A stretch of DNA of 64,000 nt from an uncultured Pseudohongiella sp. (GTDB lineage: Bacteria; Pseudomonadota; Gammaproteobacteria; Pseudomonadales; Pseudohongiellaceae): contig OX638341.1 in the NCBI GenBank assembly GCA_951812965.1, positions 2,400,438 through 2,464,437 on the forward strand, given 5' to 3'. Positions within the stretch are counted from its first letter, which is position 1. Each line of letters opens with the position of its first letter. A program made the position numbers and the translations under genes. This document shows positions 1 to 9,194 of this stretch, one piece after another. The notes under the pieces are model-generated. The model did no database searches and was not told the DNA's origin. It was given only the letters and a program-made list of their open reading frames with translations.

Positions 1-331
1 TATCGAGAAGGCGATACACAAGTCAGACCTCGGCCTGAATCCATCGAACAACGGTGACACCATACGTGTGCCGATGCCCCCGCTGACCGAAGAAACCCGC
101 CGCGACTACGGTAAACAGGCAAAAAGCGAAGCAGAATCCGCTCGGGTGGCGATCCGCAATATTCGCCGGGACGCCAATTCCGATTTCAAGGAACTCGCAA
201 GAGAAAAGGAAATCAGCGAAGATGAAGCCCGCCGCGCCGAAGACCGCATGCAGAAGTTGACCGACCAGCACATCGACATCGTGGATGCGACGTACAAGGC
301 GAAAGAAGCCGACCTGCTGTCCATGAACTGA
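1..331 (+). CDS. frr: Ribosome recycling factor, C-terminal part (5' end outside the window)
   Basis: Ribosome recycling factor splits the post-termination ribosome together with EF-G. Only the last ~110 codons are present; the reading frame is open from base 2. Visible family features are the IEKAI..SDLGLNP segment, the [12 protein letters not shown] stretch and the long C-terminal helix rich in Lys, Glu and Arg that ends in EADLLSMN. The position directly before uppS and cdsA is the usual proteobacterial order (frr-uppS-cdsA-dxr). The TGA stop is at 329-331 and is followed by an unusual hairpin-filled gap. Identification is secure; only the 5' truncation limits it. Confidence 0.95.
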   Translation, partial: IEKAIHKSDLGLNPSNNGDTIRVPMPPLTEETRRDYGKQAKSEAESARVAIRNIRRDANSDFKELAREKEISEDEARRAEDRMQKLTDQHIDIVDATYKAKEADLLSMN

Positions 332-510
332 CCGGCCGTCGCAAGGAAGCTTTGATCAATCAAAGCTTCCGCGCGGCACATGGATGTGCCGCCAGATTTG
401 ATGGCGTATGCCATCGAATCTGGGAGCAAAACAAAACCACGCTTTTGTTTTGCGTTGATGAACGATTCCATGGAAGGAATTGTTCAGCAAAAAGAGAGTA
501 GGTCTTAGTA
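332..510. other. frr-uppS intergenic region: five consecutive inverted repeats (hairpins)
   Basis: Between frr and uppS nearly every base from 345 to 485 lies in a stem. The stems are 345-370 (12-bp arms, GGAAGCTTTGAT and its complement), 373-392 (9-bp arms, 2-nt loop), 392-423 (CCAGATT + GATGGC arms with one T/G wobble, loop GTAT), 426-453 (11-bp arms, GCAAAACAAAA) and 460-485 (10-bp arms with one G/T wobble). The stems have different sequences, so this is not a simple tandem repeat. None is followed by a T-run, so an ordinary intrinsic terminator is not obvious. It could be a structured leader of uppS, an RNA element, or a chain of quasi-palindromes left by replication errors. Confidence 0.75.
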
Positions 511-1236
511 ATGACATCCGGCCAATCAAGATATCTGCCCGAACACATCGCCATAATCATGGACGGCAACAATCGCTGGGCCAAGGGCAGAGGACTGCCG
601 GTAAAGGTGGGGCACCGGCACGGCGCGGCGACAGCCAGGGATATCGCCTTTTCCTGCGTACGCCGCAAAATTCCCTGTCTGACGCTGTTCGCCTTCAGTA
701 GTGAAAACTGGATGCGGCCCACGCACGAGGTCCAGGGACTCATGGCGCTGTTCCTGTCGGTGCTGCGCCGCGAGGAAGTCAACCAGTTGCACAAGGCGAA
801 TGTACGGCTGTCCTTCATCGGCAATCGCGAGTCCTTTTCCGCCCGGATCCAGGACAGCATGACCGAAGTCGAGGATCTGACCCGCAATAACACAGGCACA
901 CGGGTGACCGTGGCGGCGGATTACGGTGGCCGCTGGGATATCGCCAACGCCCTGCGACAGATCGCCGAAGAGGTTCGCGACAGCGGCCTCAGCACCGATG
1001 CCATCGATATAGACCTGGTGCACTCATTCACCCAGTTGAGCGAATTGCCCGAACCGGATCTTTGCATCCGCACCGGGGGCGAGCGCCGCATCAGCAATTT
1101 TCTACTGTGGCAGTTTGCCTATACCGAATTCTATTTCACCGAATGTCTCTGGCCCGACTTCGACGAGAGCGAACTGCAGCAGGCCATCGACGATTTCGCC
1201 AGCCGCCAGCGACGATTCGGCGGGCACGATTCATGA
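511..1236 (+). CDS. uppS: Di-trans,poly-cis-undecaprenyl-diphosphate synthase (UPP synthase)
   Basis: This cytosolic cis-prenyltransferase adds eight isopentenyl units to farnesyl diphosphate to give the C55 carrier lipid for peptidoglycan and LPS. The 241-residue protein has the family length. The HIAIIMDGNNRWAKGRGL motif with catalytic Asp18 is present, as are FAFSSENW, AADYGGRWDI and the C-terminal RTGGERRISNFLLWQ..YTEFYF signature with WPDF. The usual Gly after MDGN is Asn here (MDGNNRW), a mild variation. The ATG at 511 is chosen because the family N-terminus is short. It lies 13 bp before cdsA, so the two are probably cotranscribed. Confidence 0.97.
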   Translation: MTSGQSRYLPEHIAIIMDGNNRWAKGRGLPVKVGHRHGAATARDIAFSCVRRKIPCLTLFAFSSENWMRPTHEVQGLMALFLSVLRREEVNQLHKANVRLSFIGNRESFSARIQDSMTEVEDLTRNNTGTRVTVAADYGGRWDIANALRQIAEEVRDSGLSTDAIDIDLVHSFTQLSELPEPDLCIRTGGERRISNFLLWQFAYTEFYFTECLWPDFDESELQQAIDDFASRQRRFGGHDS

Positions 1237-1249
1237 ACGCCGCCGACCG

Positions 1250-2119
1250 ATGCTGAAACAGCGGATCATCACAGCGCTTGTGCTGATCTCCGTATTCGGC
1301 ACAGTCACGATACTACTGCCGCCATTCTGGTTCAGCCTGCTGATCAGCGCGGTGATTCTTTCCGCCGGCTGGGAATGGAGCCGTCTTACGGGTCTGAACA
1401 CGACGGCAGGCAGGTTCGCCTATCTTTTGCTGCTCGCTCTTTGCGGCGGCCTGCTTTTTGCCTGGCTTGACGTCACTCCGTCCGCGGCCGTGCCGGATCA
1501 GGCCCGGACGACAATGCTGCTTGGACTTGGCTTGCTTTACTGGCTGCTGGTTTACTTCGTGCTGAAAGGCTATCCGGGCAACAAGGCTCGCTGGGACAGC
1601 GGTCTTCGCATCGGCGCGATGGGAATGCTGGCGCTGTTGCCGAGTCTGGTCGGCTTTGTTTATCTCAAATATCTGTTGCCGGCCGGATACCTTGTGCTCG
1701 CCCTCGTAGTGCTGGTGGCGGGGGTCGACATCGGCGCATATTTCGCCGGCCGCGGTTTCGGCAAACGGCAACTCGCGCCGGAACTGAGTCCGAAAAAATC
1801 CTGGGAAGGCGTCTGGGGCGGCCTGGTTGTCTGTATCGCGGCGGCCGCGGCGATGGCCTGGGCCATGCATCGCCGACTGCAGCCGCTGGGGGTCGGCGAC
1901 CTGTTGCTGATTGCCGCATTGGCCCTGGTGACGACGGCGTTCTGTGTCATAGGCGACCTGCTTGAGAGCATGCTCAAGCGCAATCGGCAAACCAAGGACA
2001 GCGGCAGTTTGCTGCCCGGTCATGGCGGCCTGCTCGACCGCGTCGACGGACTGCTTGCGGCGACTCCGGCTTTCGTGCTGGGGATGATGGTTCTACTGGA
2101 AGGAAATACGAATCAATGA
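1250..2119 (+). CDS. cdsA: Phosphatidate cytidylyltransferase (CDP-diglyceride synthase)
   Basis: CdsA converts phosphatidate and CTP to CDP-diacylglycerol, the precursor of all phospholipids, in the inner membrane. The 289-residue protein has about eight hydrophobic segments and ends with the CdsA signature S-x-L-K-R-x4-K-D-S..LLPGHGGLLDRVDGL (roughly residues 240-268). The frame is open further upstream, but ATG 1250 (MLKQRIITAL) gives the normal CdsA N-terminus and avoids overlap with uppS. The stop overlaps the dxr start as ATGA (2116-2119), which indicates translational coupling. Confidence 0.96.
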   Translation: MLKQRIITALVLISVFGTVTILLPPFWFSLLISAVILSAGWEWSRLTGLNTTAGRFAYLLLLALCGGLLFAWLDVTPSAAVPDQARTTMLLGLGLLYWLLVYFVLKGYPGNKARWDSGLRIGAMGMLALLPSLVGFVYLKYLLPAGYLVLALVVLVAGVDIGAYFAGRGFGKRQLAPELSPKKSWEGVWGGLVVCIAAAAAMAWAMHRRLQPLGVGDLLLIAALALVTTAFCVIGDLLESMLKRNRQTKDSGSLLPGHGGLLDRVDGLLAATPAFVLGMMVLLEGNTNQ

Positions 2120-3306
2120 GCAAAAGCAGAGCAGTGGCGATCCTCGGCTCCACCGGCTCGATCGGCGGCAACACCCTCGACGTTATCCGCGGCAATCCGG
2201 AATTGCGCGTAGTTGCGATGAGCGCCAATACCAACGCCGGTTTGCTGGCGGAACAATGCCGTGAATTCGAGCCGCGTTACGCGGTAATGGCGGATCCGGA
2301 CCGCGCCGGCGAATTACGCGAGCGATTGCGCAGCGCGGGCGTGAATACCGATGTGCTGGCGGGCGCCGGGGAACTCGCCCGCATTGCCGCACTGCCTGAA
2401 GTCGATACCGTCATGGCGGCGATTGTGGGAGCGGCAGGACTCGAATCGACCTTGAGCGCGATCCAGGCCGGCAAGAAGGTTCTGCTCGCCAACAAGGAAT
2501 CGCTGGTCATGGCAGGCGATCTGTGCATGCGAACGGCACGGTCGGAGGGCGCCCTGCTGATCCCGGTGGACAGCGAACACAACGCAGTCTTCCAGTGCCT
2601 TCCCCATTGCGACACCGCACTGGGGGGCGAGCAGACCAGGCACGTGGAAAAACTGGTGCTGACCTGCTCCGGCGGACCGTTTCTGCGTAAGCCCGCCGCG
2701 CAGTTCGACTCAATCACTCCCGAACAGGCCTGCAGCCACCCGAAATGGGACATGGGAGCGAAGATTTCAGTCGACTCCGCCACCCTGATGAACAAGGGAC
2801 TGGAAGTCATCGAAGCCTGCTACCTGTTTGACATGGAATCCGAGCGGGTCGAGGTGCTGGTGCATCCCCAGTCCATCGTACATTCCATGGTTCATTTCGA
2901 AGACGGCTCCGTCCTGGCCCAACTCGGCACGCCGGACATGCGCATTCCGATCTCTTGCGCCCTGGCATGGCCGGAACGCATGCCGTCGGGCGCGGACGCG
3001 ATCGATCTCGCCGCCGGGGAACCGCTCGAATTCATGCAGCCGGACCTGGAACGATTTCCCTGCCTTGGGCTGGGACTGGACGCCGCGCGGCAGCGGGGCC
3101 TGCGGCCGGCGGTCGTGAACGCGGCCAACGAAGTCGCGGTTCACGCCTTTCTCGGGGGGAAATTACCGTTTTCCGGCATAGCGGGGCTTATCGAGTCGGT
3201 TTCCGCTAGAATACCTTGTGGGGAGGCCGACTCTCTGGCTATTATTCTGAAAGTTGACGGTCTCGCCCGAACTTACGCTAAGGAACTGATTCACAAGCAA
3301 ATTTAG
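2116..3306 (+). CDS. dxr: 1-deoxy-D-xylulose 5-phosphate reductoisomerase
   Basis: Dxr (IspC) makes 2-C-methyl-D-erythritol 4-phosphate, the committed step of the MEP isoprenoid pathway, using NADPH and a divalent metal. The 396-residue protein shows the NADPH loop GSTGSIG (residues 11-17), the NKESLV segment (126-131), the metal-binding DSE (152-154) and the DSATLMNKGLEVIEA stretch with further metal ligands (220-234). Length matches the family. Its placement between cdsA and rseP is classic. IspD and IspF of the same pathway are also in this window (29237-30447). Confidence 0.98.
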   Translation: MSKSRAVAILGSTGSIGGNTLDVIRGNPELRVVAMSANTNAGLLAEQCREFEPRYAVMADPDRAGELRERLRSAGVNTDVLAGAGELARIAALPEVDTVMAAIVGAAGLESTLSAIQAGKKVLLANKESLVMAGDLCMRTARSEGALLIPVDSEHNAVFQCLPHCDTALGGEQTRHVEKLVLTCSGGPFLRKPAAQFDSITPEQACSHPKWDMGAKISVDSATLMNKGLEVIEACYLFDMESERVEVLVHPQSIVHSMVHFEDGSVLAQLGTPDMRIPISCALAWPERMPSGADAIDLAAGEPLEFMQPDLERFPCLGLGLDAARQRGLRPAVVNAANEVAVHAFLGGKLPFSGIAGLIESVSARIPCGEADSLAIILKVDGLARTYAKELIHKQI

Positions 3307-3353
3307 CTCCGCGGCGGGCCGAAAACGCGCACTGGAGGCAGGCAAGGGGAAAA

Positions 3354-4742
3354 ATGACGGATTTCCTGATAGCGATAATGGCGTTACTGGTTACCCTGGG
3401 AATACTGGTGACCTTTCATGAATACGGCCATTTCTGGGTGGCGCGGCGTTGCGGCGTCAAGGTGCTGCGATTTTCAGTCGGTTTCGGCAATCCGCTGAAA
3501 AGCTGGATCGGCAAGGACGGCACCGAATACGCCATTGCACCGATTCCTCTCGGCGGTTACGTAAAGATGCAGGGCATGGAAGACACCTCGCTGGTGGACC
3601 CGGACACCGTGCCCGAAACCGAACGCAATACTTCCTTTGCCTGCAAACCGCTCTGGCAGCGTTCCGCCATCGTCGCCGCCGGGCCGGCCGCCAATCTGCT
3701 GCTCGCCTTCGTTATTTTCTGGCTGATCAATATCGGTTTCGGCAATACCGGCATCGCTCCGGTAGTGCAGGACGTGGTGGAAAACTCGCCGGCGCAGATC
3801 GCCGGCTTGCGCGCCGGGGACCGAATTCTGGCAGTCGATGGCAGGGAGACTCCGACCTGGCAGCAAGTGAACATGCAATTGCTCGCGCGTCTCGGTGAAA
3901 CCGGTGAGCTGAACCTGAACGTGGCGCCGGCCGGCGGGGCGCAAACGATCGATGTCCGCATTCCTGTGCAAGAATGGCTCGGCGCCGATACCGAGCCGCG
4001 GCCGGTATCCGACCTCGGCATCGTGGAACTGCTGGTGCCGGCGCGTATCGGCCTGATCGAATCGGGGGCGCCGGCGGACAACGGCGGCCTGCGGGAAGGC
4101 GACCTGGTCTTGTCGGTGGACGGCGAACCCGTGCGTGACTGGTCCCACTGGGTGCGCATTATCCGCGCGAGTCCGGAACTTGATCTGCTCGTGGCGGTCG
4201 AAAGAGCAGGCAGGGTGACCGAATTGTCGCTGAGGCCCGAAGCCATCGCCGCCGGAAACGGGTCGGCATTCGGCAGAATCGGCGCTGGTGTGGCAAGCGC
4301 GCGGCCGCTCGATCTGCTGCCGCCGGACTCCTTGCTGGAATTTCGATATGGTCCGCTGAGCGCCGTTGGTCCGGCCTTGCGGGAAACCTGGGACATGTCG
4401 CTGTTCGTGCTCGGCTCCATCAAGAAGATGATTGTGGGGTTGATTTCAGTAGAGCATATCAGCGGCCCGATCACGATCGCCCAGGTTGCCGGGGAAACCG
4501 CCACCATCGGCCTGGAGACTTATTTGGGATTCCTGGCCCTGTTGAGCATATCCATCGGGATACTCAACCTGTTGCCGATACCGATGCTGGATGGCGGTCA
4601 CCTGATGTTTTTCCTGGTGGAAGCGGTGATCAGGAGACCTTTGCCGGACGCCGTGCAAGCCTGGAGCCTGCGCCTTGGCATGGCCATGGTTCTGGGGATC
4701 ATGGTGCTTGCTTTCTATAACGATTTCAATCGCTTGCTTTAA
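3354..4742 (+). CDS. rseP: RIP-type site-2 zinc metalloprotease RseP
   Basis: RseP is an inner-membrane site-2 protease. It cleaves the anti-sigma-E factor RseA after DegS and removes signal-peptide remnants. The first transmembrane segment carries the zinc motif H22-E23-x2-H26 (FHEYGH). Two PDZ domains follow at about residues 115-200 and 205-290, and the C-terminal membrane region holds the third zinc ligand in NLLPIPMLDGGH. At 462 residues it is slightly longer than E. coli RseP (450). A purine-rich stretch (GGCAAGGGG) precedes ATG 3354. It lies directly before bamA, as in most gammaproteobacteria. Confidence 0.97.
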   Translation: MTDFLIAIMALLVTLGILVTFHEYGHFWVARRCGVKVLRFSVGFGNPLKSWIGKDGTEYAIAPIPLGGYVKMQGMEDTSLVDPDTVPETERNTSFACKPLWQRSAIVAAGPAANLLLAFVIFWLINIGFGNTGIAPVVQDVVENSPAQIAGLRAGDRILAVDGRETPTWQQVNMQLLARLGETGELNLNVAPAGGAQTIDVRIPVQEWLGADTEPRPVSDLGIVELLVPARIGLIESGAPADNGGLREGDLVLSVDGEPVRDWSHWVRIIRASPELDLLVAVERAGRVTELSLRPEAIAAGNGSAFGRIGAGVASARPLDLLPPDSLLEFRYGPLSAVGPALRETWDMSLFVLGSIKKMIVGLISVEHISGPITIAQVAGETATIGLETYLGFLALLSISIGILNLLPIPMLDGGHLMFFLVEAVIRRPLPDAVQAWSLRLGMAMVLGIMVLAFYNDFNRLL

Positions 4743-4790
4743 CGACACCTAACTCACATTATTCGATCGCCGAAAGAACCCGAATCAGCC

Positions 4791-7472
4791 ATGGCAATGA
4801 AGAAAACCTTGTTCCTGTATCTCGCGGCGGTATTTTTCACCTCTCCGGCGCTTGCCCAGAATTTCACCATCGCCGACATCATCGTCGACGGCTATCAACG
4901 CATTACTCCAGGCATCATTTACAATCTGCTGCCCGTAGGAATCGGCGATGAAGTCACGTCACAAACTTCCGCCCAGATCATCCGCGACCTCGCCGCATCG
5001 GAGTATTTCGATGCGGTCGAAGTTGCTCGGGAAGGCGCCATTCTCGTCATAACCGTGCAGGAACGGCCTTCGGTGGCGGAAATCAACATCGAAGGCAACA
5101 GCGTCCTGGAAACCGAGGACATCATCGAGAACATGGCCACGGCGGAAATCGCCGAAGGCGAGATTTTCACCCGCGCCGCCCTTGAGGCGATCCGCCAGGG
5201 CATCCAGGAAGTGTATTCGTCGCGCGGGCGTTATGGTGCGGCGGTGGAAATCGAAGTCGAGGAACTGCCCCGCAACCGGGTTTCGATCAGTCTCGACATC
5301 AACGAAGGCGAGGAATCCCGCATCCGCCAGATCAATATCGTCGGCAACGACTCCTTCGACGACGATGACCTGCTCGACCTTTTCGAACTCGGTCCCAAAC
5401 CCTGGTACATGTTTCTCAGCCGCCGGGACCGATATTCGAGAGAGCAGTTTTCGGGCGACCTCGAGCGGCTCGAATCCTTTTACCTCGACAATGGCTACGT
5501 GGAATTCAATATCGAGTCGACGCCGATCTCCATCACCCCGGACCGGCGCGAAGTGTACATCACCATCAATGTACTCGAAGGCAACCAGTTTGTGATCAAT
5601 GAGGTCGATCTGGCCGGAGACCTGGTCGACGCCGAGGCGATCCTGCGCGCGGCGATCTTCGTGCGGCCCGGACAGATCTACTCCCAGGCGCTGGTGACCG
5701 GCACCGAGGAAATCATGGTGCAATTCCTCGGCAATCTCGGTTATGCCTTCGCCGAGGCTACCGGCGTACCCAACGTCAACGACGACGGCGGCGTCGATGT
5801 GACTTTCGTCATCGAGCCGGGCAATCGTACTTATGTCAACCGCATCAACTTCAACGGCAATTCCTCGACCGCGGACGATGTGCTTAGGCGCGAAATGCGT
5901 CAGCTCGAAGCGGCGCCGGCATCGAGCATGCAGATCGAGCAATCGAAAGTGCGGCTCGAACGGCTTGGCTATTTCGAAACCGTGGAAGTGGCGACCGAAG
6001 AAGTGCCCGGCACGACCGACCAGGTCGATGTCAATTTCGACGTGATAGAGCAGAATTTCGGCGCCATCAGTTTCCAGGTCGGCACCGGCGGCAGCGGCGA
6101 TTTCTTCATCAGTTCAAACCTGCAGGCGCAGAATTTTCTCGGCACGGGCCGCACGGTAGCGGTCGGCGTCAACCGCAGCCGTTTCATAAAATCGCTGAAT
6201 TTCCAGTATATCGACCCCTATTTCACCCCGGACGGCGTGAGTCGGGGTATGAGCGTATATTTGCAGGAAATCGACTCGCCGTTCAATGTGGCGAATTTCA
6301 ATACGTCTTCCTATGGCGCTTCGGTCAGTTTCAGCTATCCCTTGAGTGAAATTTCGGTGCTGGGATTCGACGTGGGTTACACTCATACCGAACTGAGTTC
6401 CGGATTCGGGTCGGTGCAGGAGATCTCCAGATCGCCGACGTTTTTCGAAGGAGTGGACAAGTATCTGATTTCACCGCCCAATATAGACCCGGCGCAAGGT
6501 CCGATCATGGACGCGGTATTAGGCGATGTGAACACCCTGAGCCTGGCGCAGTCACGCATGAATCCCGACCCGGGATTCGTCGATCTGTACGGCGACGCGT
6601 TCGATAATTTCAGCATTACCGGCAATTGGTTCCGCAATACCCTGAATCGGGGCCAGCTCGCCAACGACGGCATGTTGCACAACCTCGGCCTGGAAGTGAC
6701 GCTGCCCGGCAGCGATCTGCAATTTGCGAGACTTTCCTATTCCAACCAGATCTACTGGCCGTTGAACCAGAATCGCACCTGGGTGGTCGGGCTGCGTACG
6801 AATCTCGGTTATGGCATCGGCTACGGCGACACGAAACAGATGCCGTTCTTCAATCACTATTTTGCCGGCGGGATCAATTCCGCGGGCGTGTTGCGAGGTT
6901 TCGAGGAAAACAGTCTGGGGCCCGAGAGCACCGCCGGCGCGCGCTATCTCACAACCGGCGGAGTGTCGCTGCTGAAAGACGAATCCGGCAATATCCTCCT
7001 GAACGAGGACGGTACGCCCCGGGGTTACGAGAACGAATTTGCCTATCAGACCGAACCGTTGTTCGACTCGATGGGTAATCCGGTGCTCGACGGCATGGGA
7101 AATCCGGTGCCGGCGCTGGCGGTGGAGAATTTCTTCCTGCATGAGGATTATGACAGCTTTGGTGGTAACATATTGTCCGTGGCGACTTTGGAACTGCTGT
7201 TCCCGGTGCCCTTCGTCGATGAGGTATCGAACCAGTTACGGACCTCGTTCTTTATCGATGCCGGCAATGTGTTTTCTTCACATTGCACGGAACGGCAGCG
7301 GCAATTGCAGAACTGTTCGAATTTTGATTTCAAGGAGTTTCGCTATTCTGCCGGTATAGCGGTCACCTATTTGTCGCCCTTCGGACCGCTGACTTTCTAC
7401 GTGGCCCAGCCATTCGGAAAGGAAGGGGACGATACCAAGAATTTTGACTTTACCGTGGGAACCGGAATCTAG
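4791..7472 (+). CDS. bamA: Outer membrane protein assembly factor BamA
   Basis: BamA is the barrel core of the BAM complex that folds and inserts outer-membrane proteins. The 893-residue precursor has a signal peptide (MAMKKTLFLYLAAVFF..ALA), five POTRA domains to about residue 425 and a 16-strand barrel. The conserved lid-loop motif appears as LRGF, followed by LGP. The region after it (about residues 715-785) is longer than in E. coli BamA and contains two near-copies of D-x-MGNPV. The last residue is Ile (FDFTVGTGI), not the Phe or Trp usual in a beta-signal. ATG 4797 is an equally possible start. Neighbours rseP and skp fit. Confidence 0.97.
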   Translation: MAMKKTLFLYLAAVFFTSPALAQNFTIADIIVDGYQRITPGIIYNLLPVGIGDEVTSQTSAQIIRDLAASEYFDAVEVAREGAILVITVQERPSVAEINIEGNSVLETEDIIENMATAEIAEGEIFTRAALEAIRQGIQEVYSSRGRYGAAVEIEVEELPRNRVSISLDINEGEESRIRQINIVGNDSFDDDDLLDLFELGPKPWYMFLSRRDRYSREQFSGDLERLESFYLDNGYVEFNIESTPISITPDRREVYITINVLEGNQFVINEVDLAGDLVDAEAILRAAIFVRPGQIYSQALVTGTEEIMVQFLGNLGYAFAEATGVPNVNDDGGVDVTFVIEPGNRTYVNRINFNGNSSTADDVLRREMRQLEAAPASSMQIEQSKVRLERLGYFETVEVATEEVPGTTDQVDVNFDVIEQNFGAISFQVGTGGSGDFFISSNLQAQNFLGTGRTVAVGVNRSRFIKSLNFQYIDPYFTPDGVSRGMSVYLQEIDSPFNVANFNTSSYGASVSFSYPLSEISVLGFDVGYTHTELSSGFGSVQEISRSPTFFEGVDKYLISPPNIDPAQGPIMDAVLGDVNTLSLAQSRMNPDPGFVDLYGDAFDNFSITGNWFRNTLNRGQLANDGMLHNLGLEVTLPGSDLQFARLSYSNQIYWPLNQNRTWVVGLRTNLGYGIGYGDTKQMPFFNHYFAGGINSAGVLRGFEENSLGPESTAGARYLTTGGVSLLKDESGNILLNEDGTPRGYENEFAYQTEPLFDSMGNPVLDGMGNPVPALAVENFFLHEDYDSFGGNILSVATLELLFPVPFVDEVSNQLRTSFFIDAGNVFSSHCTERQRQLQNCSNFDFKEFRYSAGIAVTYLSPFGPLTFYVAQPFGKEGDDTKNFDFTVGTGI

Positions 7473-7544
7473 TTCGAAGGCTGAACGGCGGGATGTGCAA
7501 GAATGAAACCGGGACGCCACAGTGAAGCAGATGGAGAGTAAACC

Positions 7545-8063
7545 GTGAATCAAATCAAGTACCTGATCGCCTGTCTGGCCATGGCGGCAGTTTCGCAAGG
7601 AGCCCTGGCACAGGACACCAAGATCGGCATTCTGAATCCATTGCGGGCCTTGTTCGCCTCCGACGCGGCAGCGGTCATCCAGCAGGAACTGGAAGCGGAA
7701 CTGGCCCCGGACCAGGAAAGAGCTACTGAATTGTCCGAGCAACTCAACGCGCTCGCCGAGGAGTTTCAGCAGAACGAAGCGATCATGACCGAAGACGAAG
7801 TGCGGCGCATGAACTCCAATGCCCAGGACTTGCAGGTGCAATTGCAATTGATTCAGGAGCGCGTGCAAACCGCCCTCAACGAAAGAAACCAGCAGTTTCT
7901 GGAAAGCATGCAGGAGCAGCTTGCGACCGCGGTATCGGATGTTGTCGCCGAAGGCGGTTTCGATCTGATTCTGAATGCCGACAGTGCGCCGTATTTCGCT
8001 CCGGTACTCGATATCACCGCCCGGGTCACCGCCAAGTTGAACGAACTAGATCAAAGCGAATAG
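7545..8063 (+). CDS. skp: Periplasmic chaperone Skp/OmpH family
   Basis: Skp is a trimeric periplasmic holdase that carries unfolded outer-membrane proteins to BAM. The 172-residue precursor has a cleavable signal peptide (MNQIKYLIACLAMAAVSQGALAQ), a short beta segment (TKIGILNP) and a long Glu/Gln-rich helical arm (about residues 45-130) that should form the coiled-coil tentacles. Family length is 160-170. GGAGAG lies just before the ATG. Its position between bamA and lpxD is the standard order. Confidence 0.94.
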   Translation: MNQIKYLIACLAMAAVSQGALAQDTKIGILNPLRALFASDAAAVIQQELEAELAPDQERATELSEQLNALAEEFQQNEAIMTEDEVRRMNSNAQDLQVQLQLIQERVQTALNERNQQFLESMQEQLATAVSDVVAEGGFDLILNADSAPYFAPVLDITARVTAKLNELDQSE

Positions 8064-8090
8064 CGGGGTCGTCCAGCGGACCCTTCGTCG

Positions 8091-9146
8091 GTGTCTTCAA
8101 AGCTCTCTTCAAACCTGTTTTCAAAACCGGCCATCAAGCTGTCGCGGCTGGCGGAGTTGCTCGAAGTCGAACTGGAAGGCGATGGCGAGTGCGAGATCGA
8201 AGGGCTCGGAACGCTGGCGGATGCCGTCCCCGGGCAATTGAGTTTTCTTTCCAATCCCGCCTATGCCGGCCAACTGGCCGCCACTCGCGCGTCGGCGGTC
8301 GTCATCGAAGAAAAATTTCGCGACGCCTGCCCGGCAAACAAGCTGATCAGTTCCCGTCCCTATGCAAGTTTCGCCCGTGCGACGGAAATTTTTCATGCCC
8401 CGGAGAAGCCGTCGAGCTGCATTCATCCCTCCGCCGTGATCGATCCCTCGGCTCAGGTCGGTGAGTCGGTCAGCGTGGGTCCCGGCAGTGTCATCGAGGC
8501 GGGCGCCAGCATCGGCGAGGATTCCGTAATCGGGCCCGGTTGCATTGTCGGAGCGGCGTGCGAACTGGGAGAATCCTGCCATTTGCGTCGTGCGGTGATC
8601 TTGTACCCCGGCGTGCGTCTCGGCCGCAATGTGCAGATCGACGCCAACAGCGTCATCGGCGCCGATGGTTTCGGTTATGCATTCGATGGGGAAAAATCGC
8701 TGAAAATACATCACGGCGGTTCGGTGCGAATCGGCGATGACGTGGAAATCGGCGCCGGCACGACCATCGACCGCGGCGCCCTGGATGACACGGTCATCGG
8801 GCGCGGCGTCAAGATCGACAATCAGGTACAAATCGGACACAACTGCGTGATCGGCGACCATACGATAATCTGCGGCTGCACCGCCATCGCCGGCAGTGTC
8901 GTGATCGGTGAGTATTGCATCATGGGCGGGGCATCGGGGGCGGTGGGGCATATCAGCATCGCGGACCGGGTCGAAGTGAGCGCGATGTCCCTTGTCAGCC
9001 GCAGCATCACCGAGCCAGGCAGGTATTCCTCCGGCACAGGACATATGAAGACCAGCCGCTGGAAACGGGCGATTACCCGATTCCAGGAACTCGACGAGAT
9101 GGCTAACCGGCTGAAAGGTTTGGAAAAACTGGTCAAGAAAGACTAG
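8091..9146 (+). CDS. lpxD: UDP-3-O-(3-hydroxyacyl)glucosamine N-acyltransferase
   Basis: LpxD adds the N-linked hydroxyacyl chain in the third step of lipid A synthesis. The 351-residue protein has an N-terminal uridine-binding domain (LSFLSNPAYAGQL at about 55-67) followed by left-handed beta-helix hexapeptide repeats. The catalytic region IGHNCVIGDHTIICG and the GADGFGYAF motif are present, with a short C-terminal helix. The start is a GTG at 8091; no ATG exists nearby in frame, so the N-terminus is the least certain part. It sits in the lpxD-fabZ-lpxA-lpxB cluster. Confidence 0.95.
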   Translation: MSSKLSSNLFSKPAIKLSRLAELLEVELEGDGECEIEGLGTLADAVPGQLSFLSNPAYAGQLAATRASAVVIEEKFRDACPANKLISSRPYASFARATEIFHAPEKPSSCIHPSAVIDPSAQVGESVSVGPGSVIEAGASIGEDSVIGPGCIVGAACELGESCHLRRAVILYPGVRLGRNVQIDANSVIGADGFGYAFDGEKSLKIHHGGSVRIGDDVEIGAGTTIDRGALDDTVIGRGVKIDNQVQIGHNCVIGDHTIICGCTAIAGSVVIGEYCIMGGASGAVGHISIADRVEVSAMSLVSRSITEPGRYSSGTGHMKTSRWKRAITRFQELDEMANRLKGLEKLVKKD

Positions 9147-9194
9147 CATGTGCTACCCGGCGCCGGGCGTCGAGAATTCCGCAGAGATCTGGGC

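Noticed and set aside
345..370. Intrinsic terminator of frr
   Set aside because: The 12-bp hairpin is strong but is followed by GCGCGGCAC, not a T-run, and further hairpins follow. It was kept as a structured region of unknown role.
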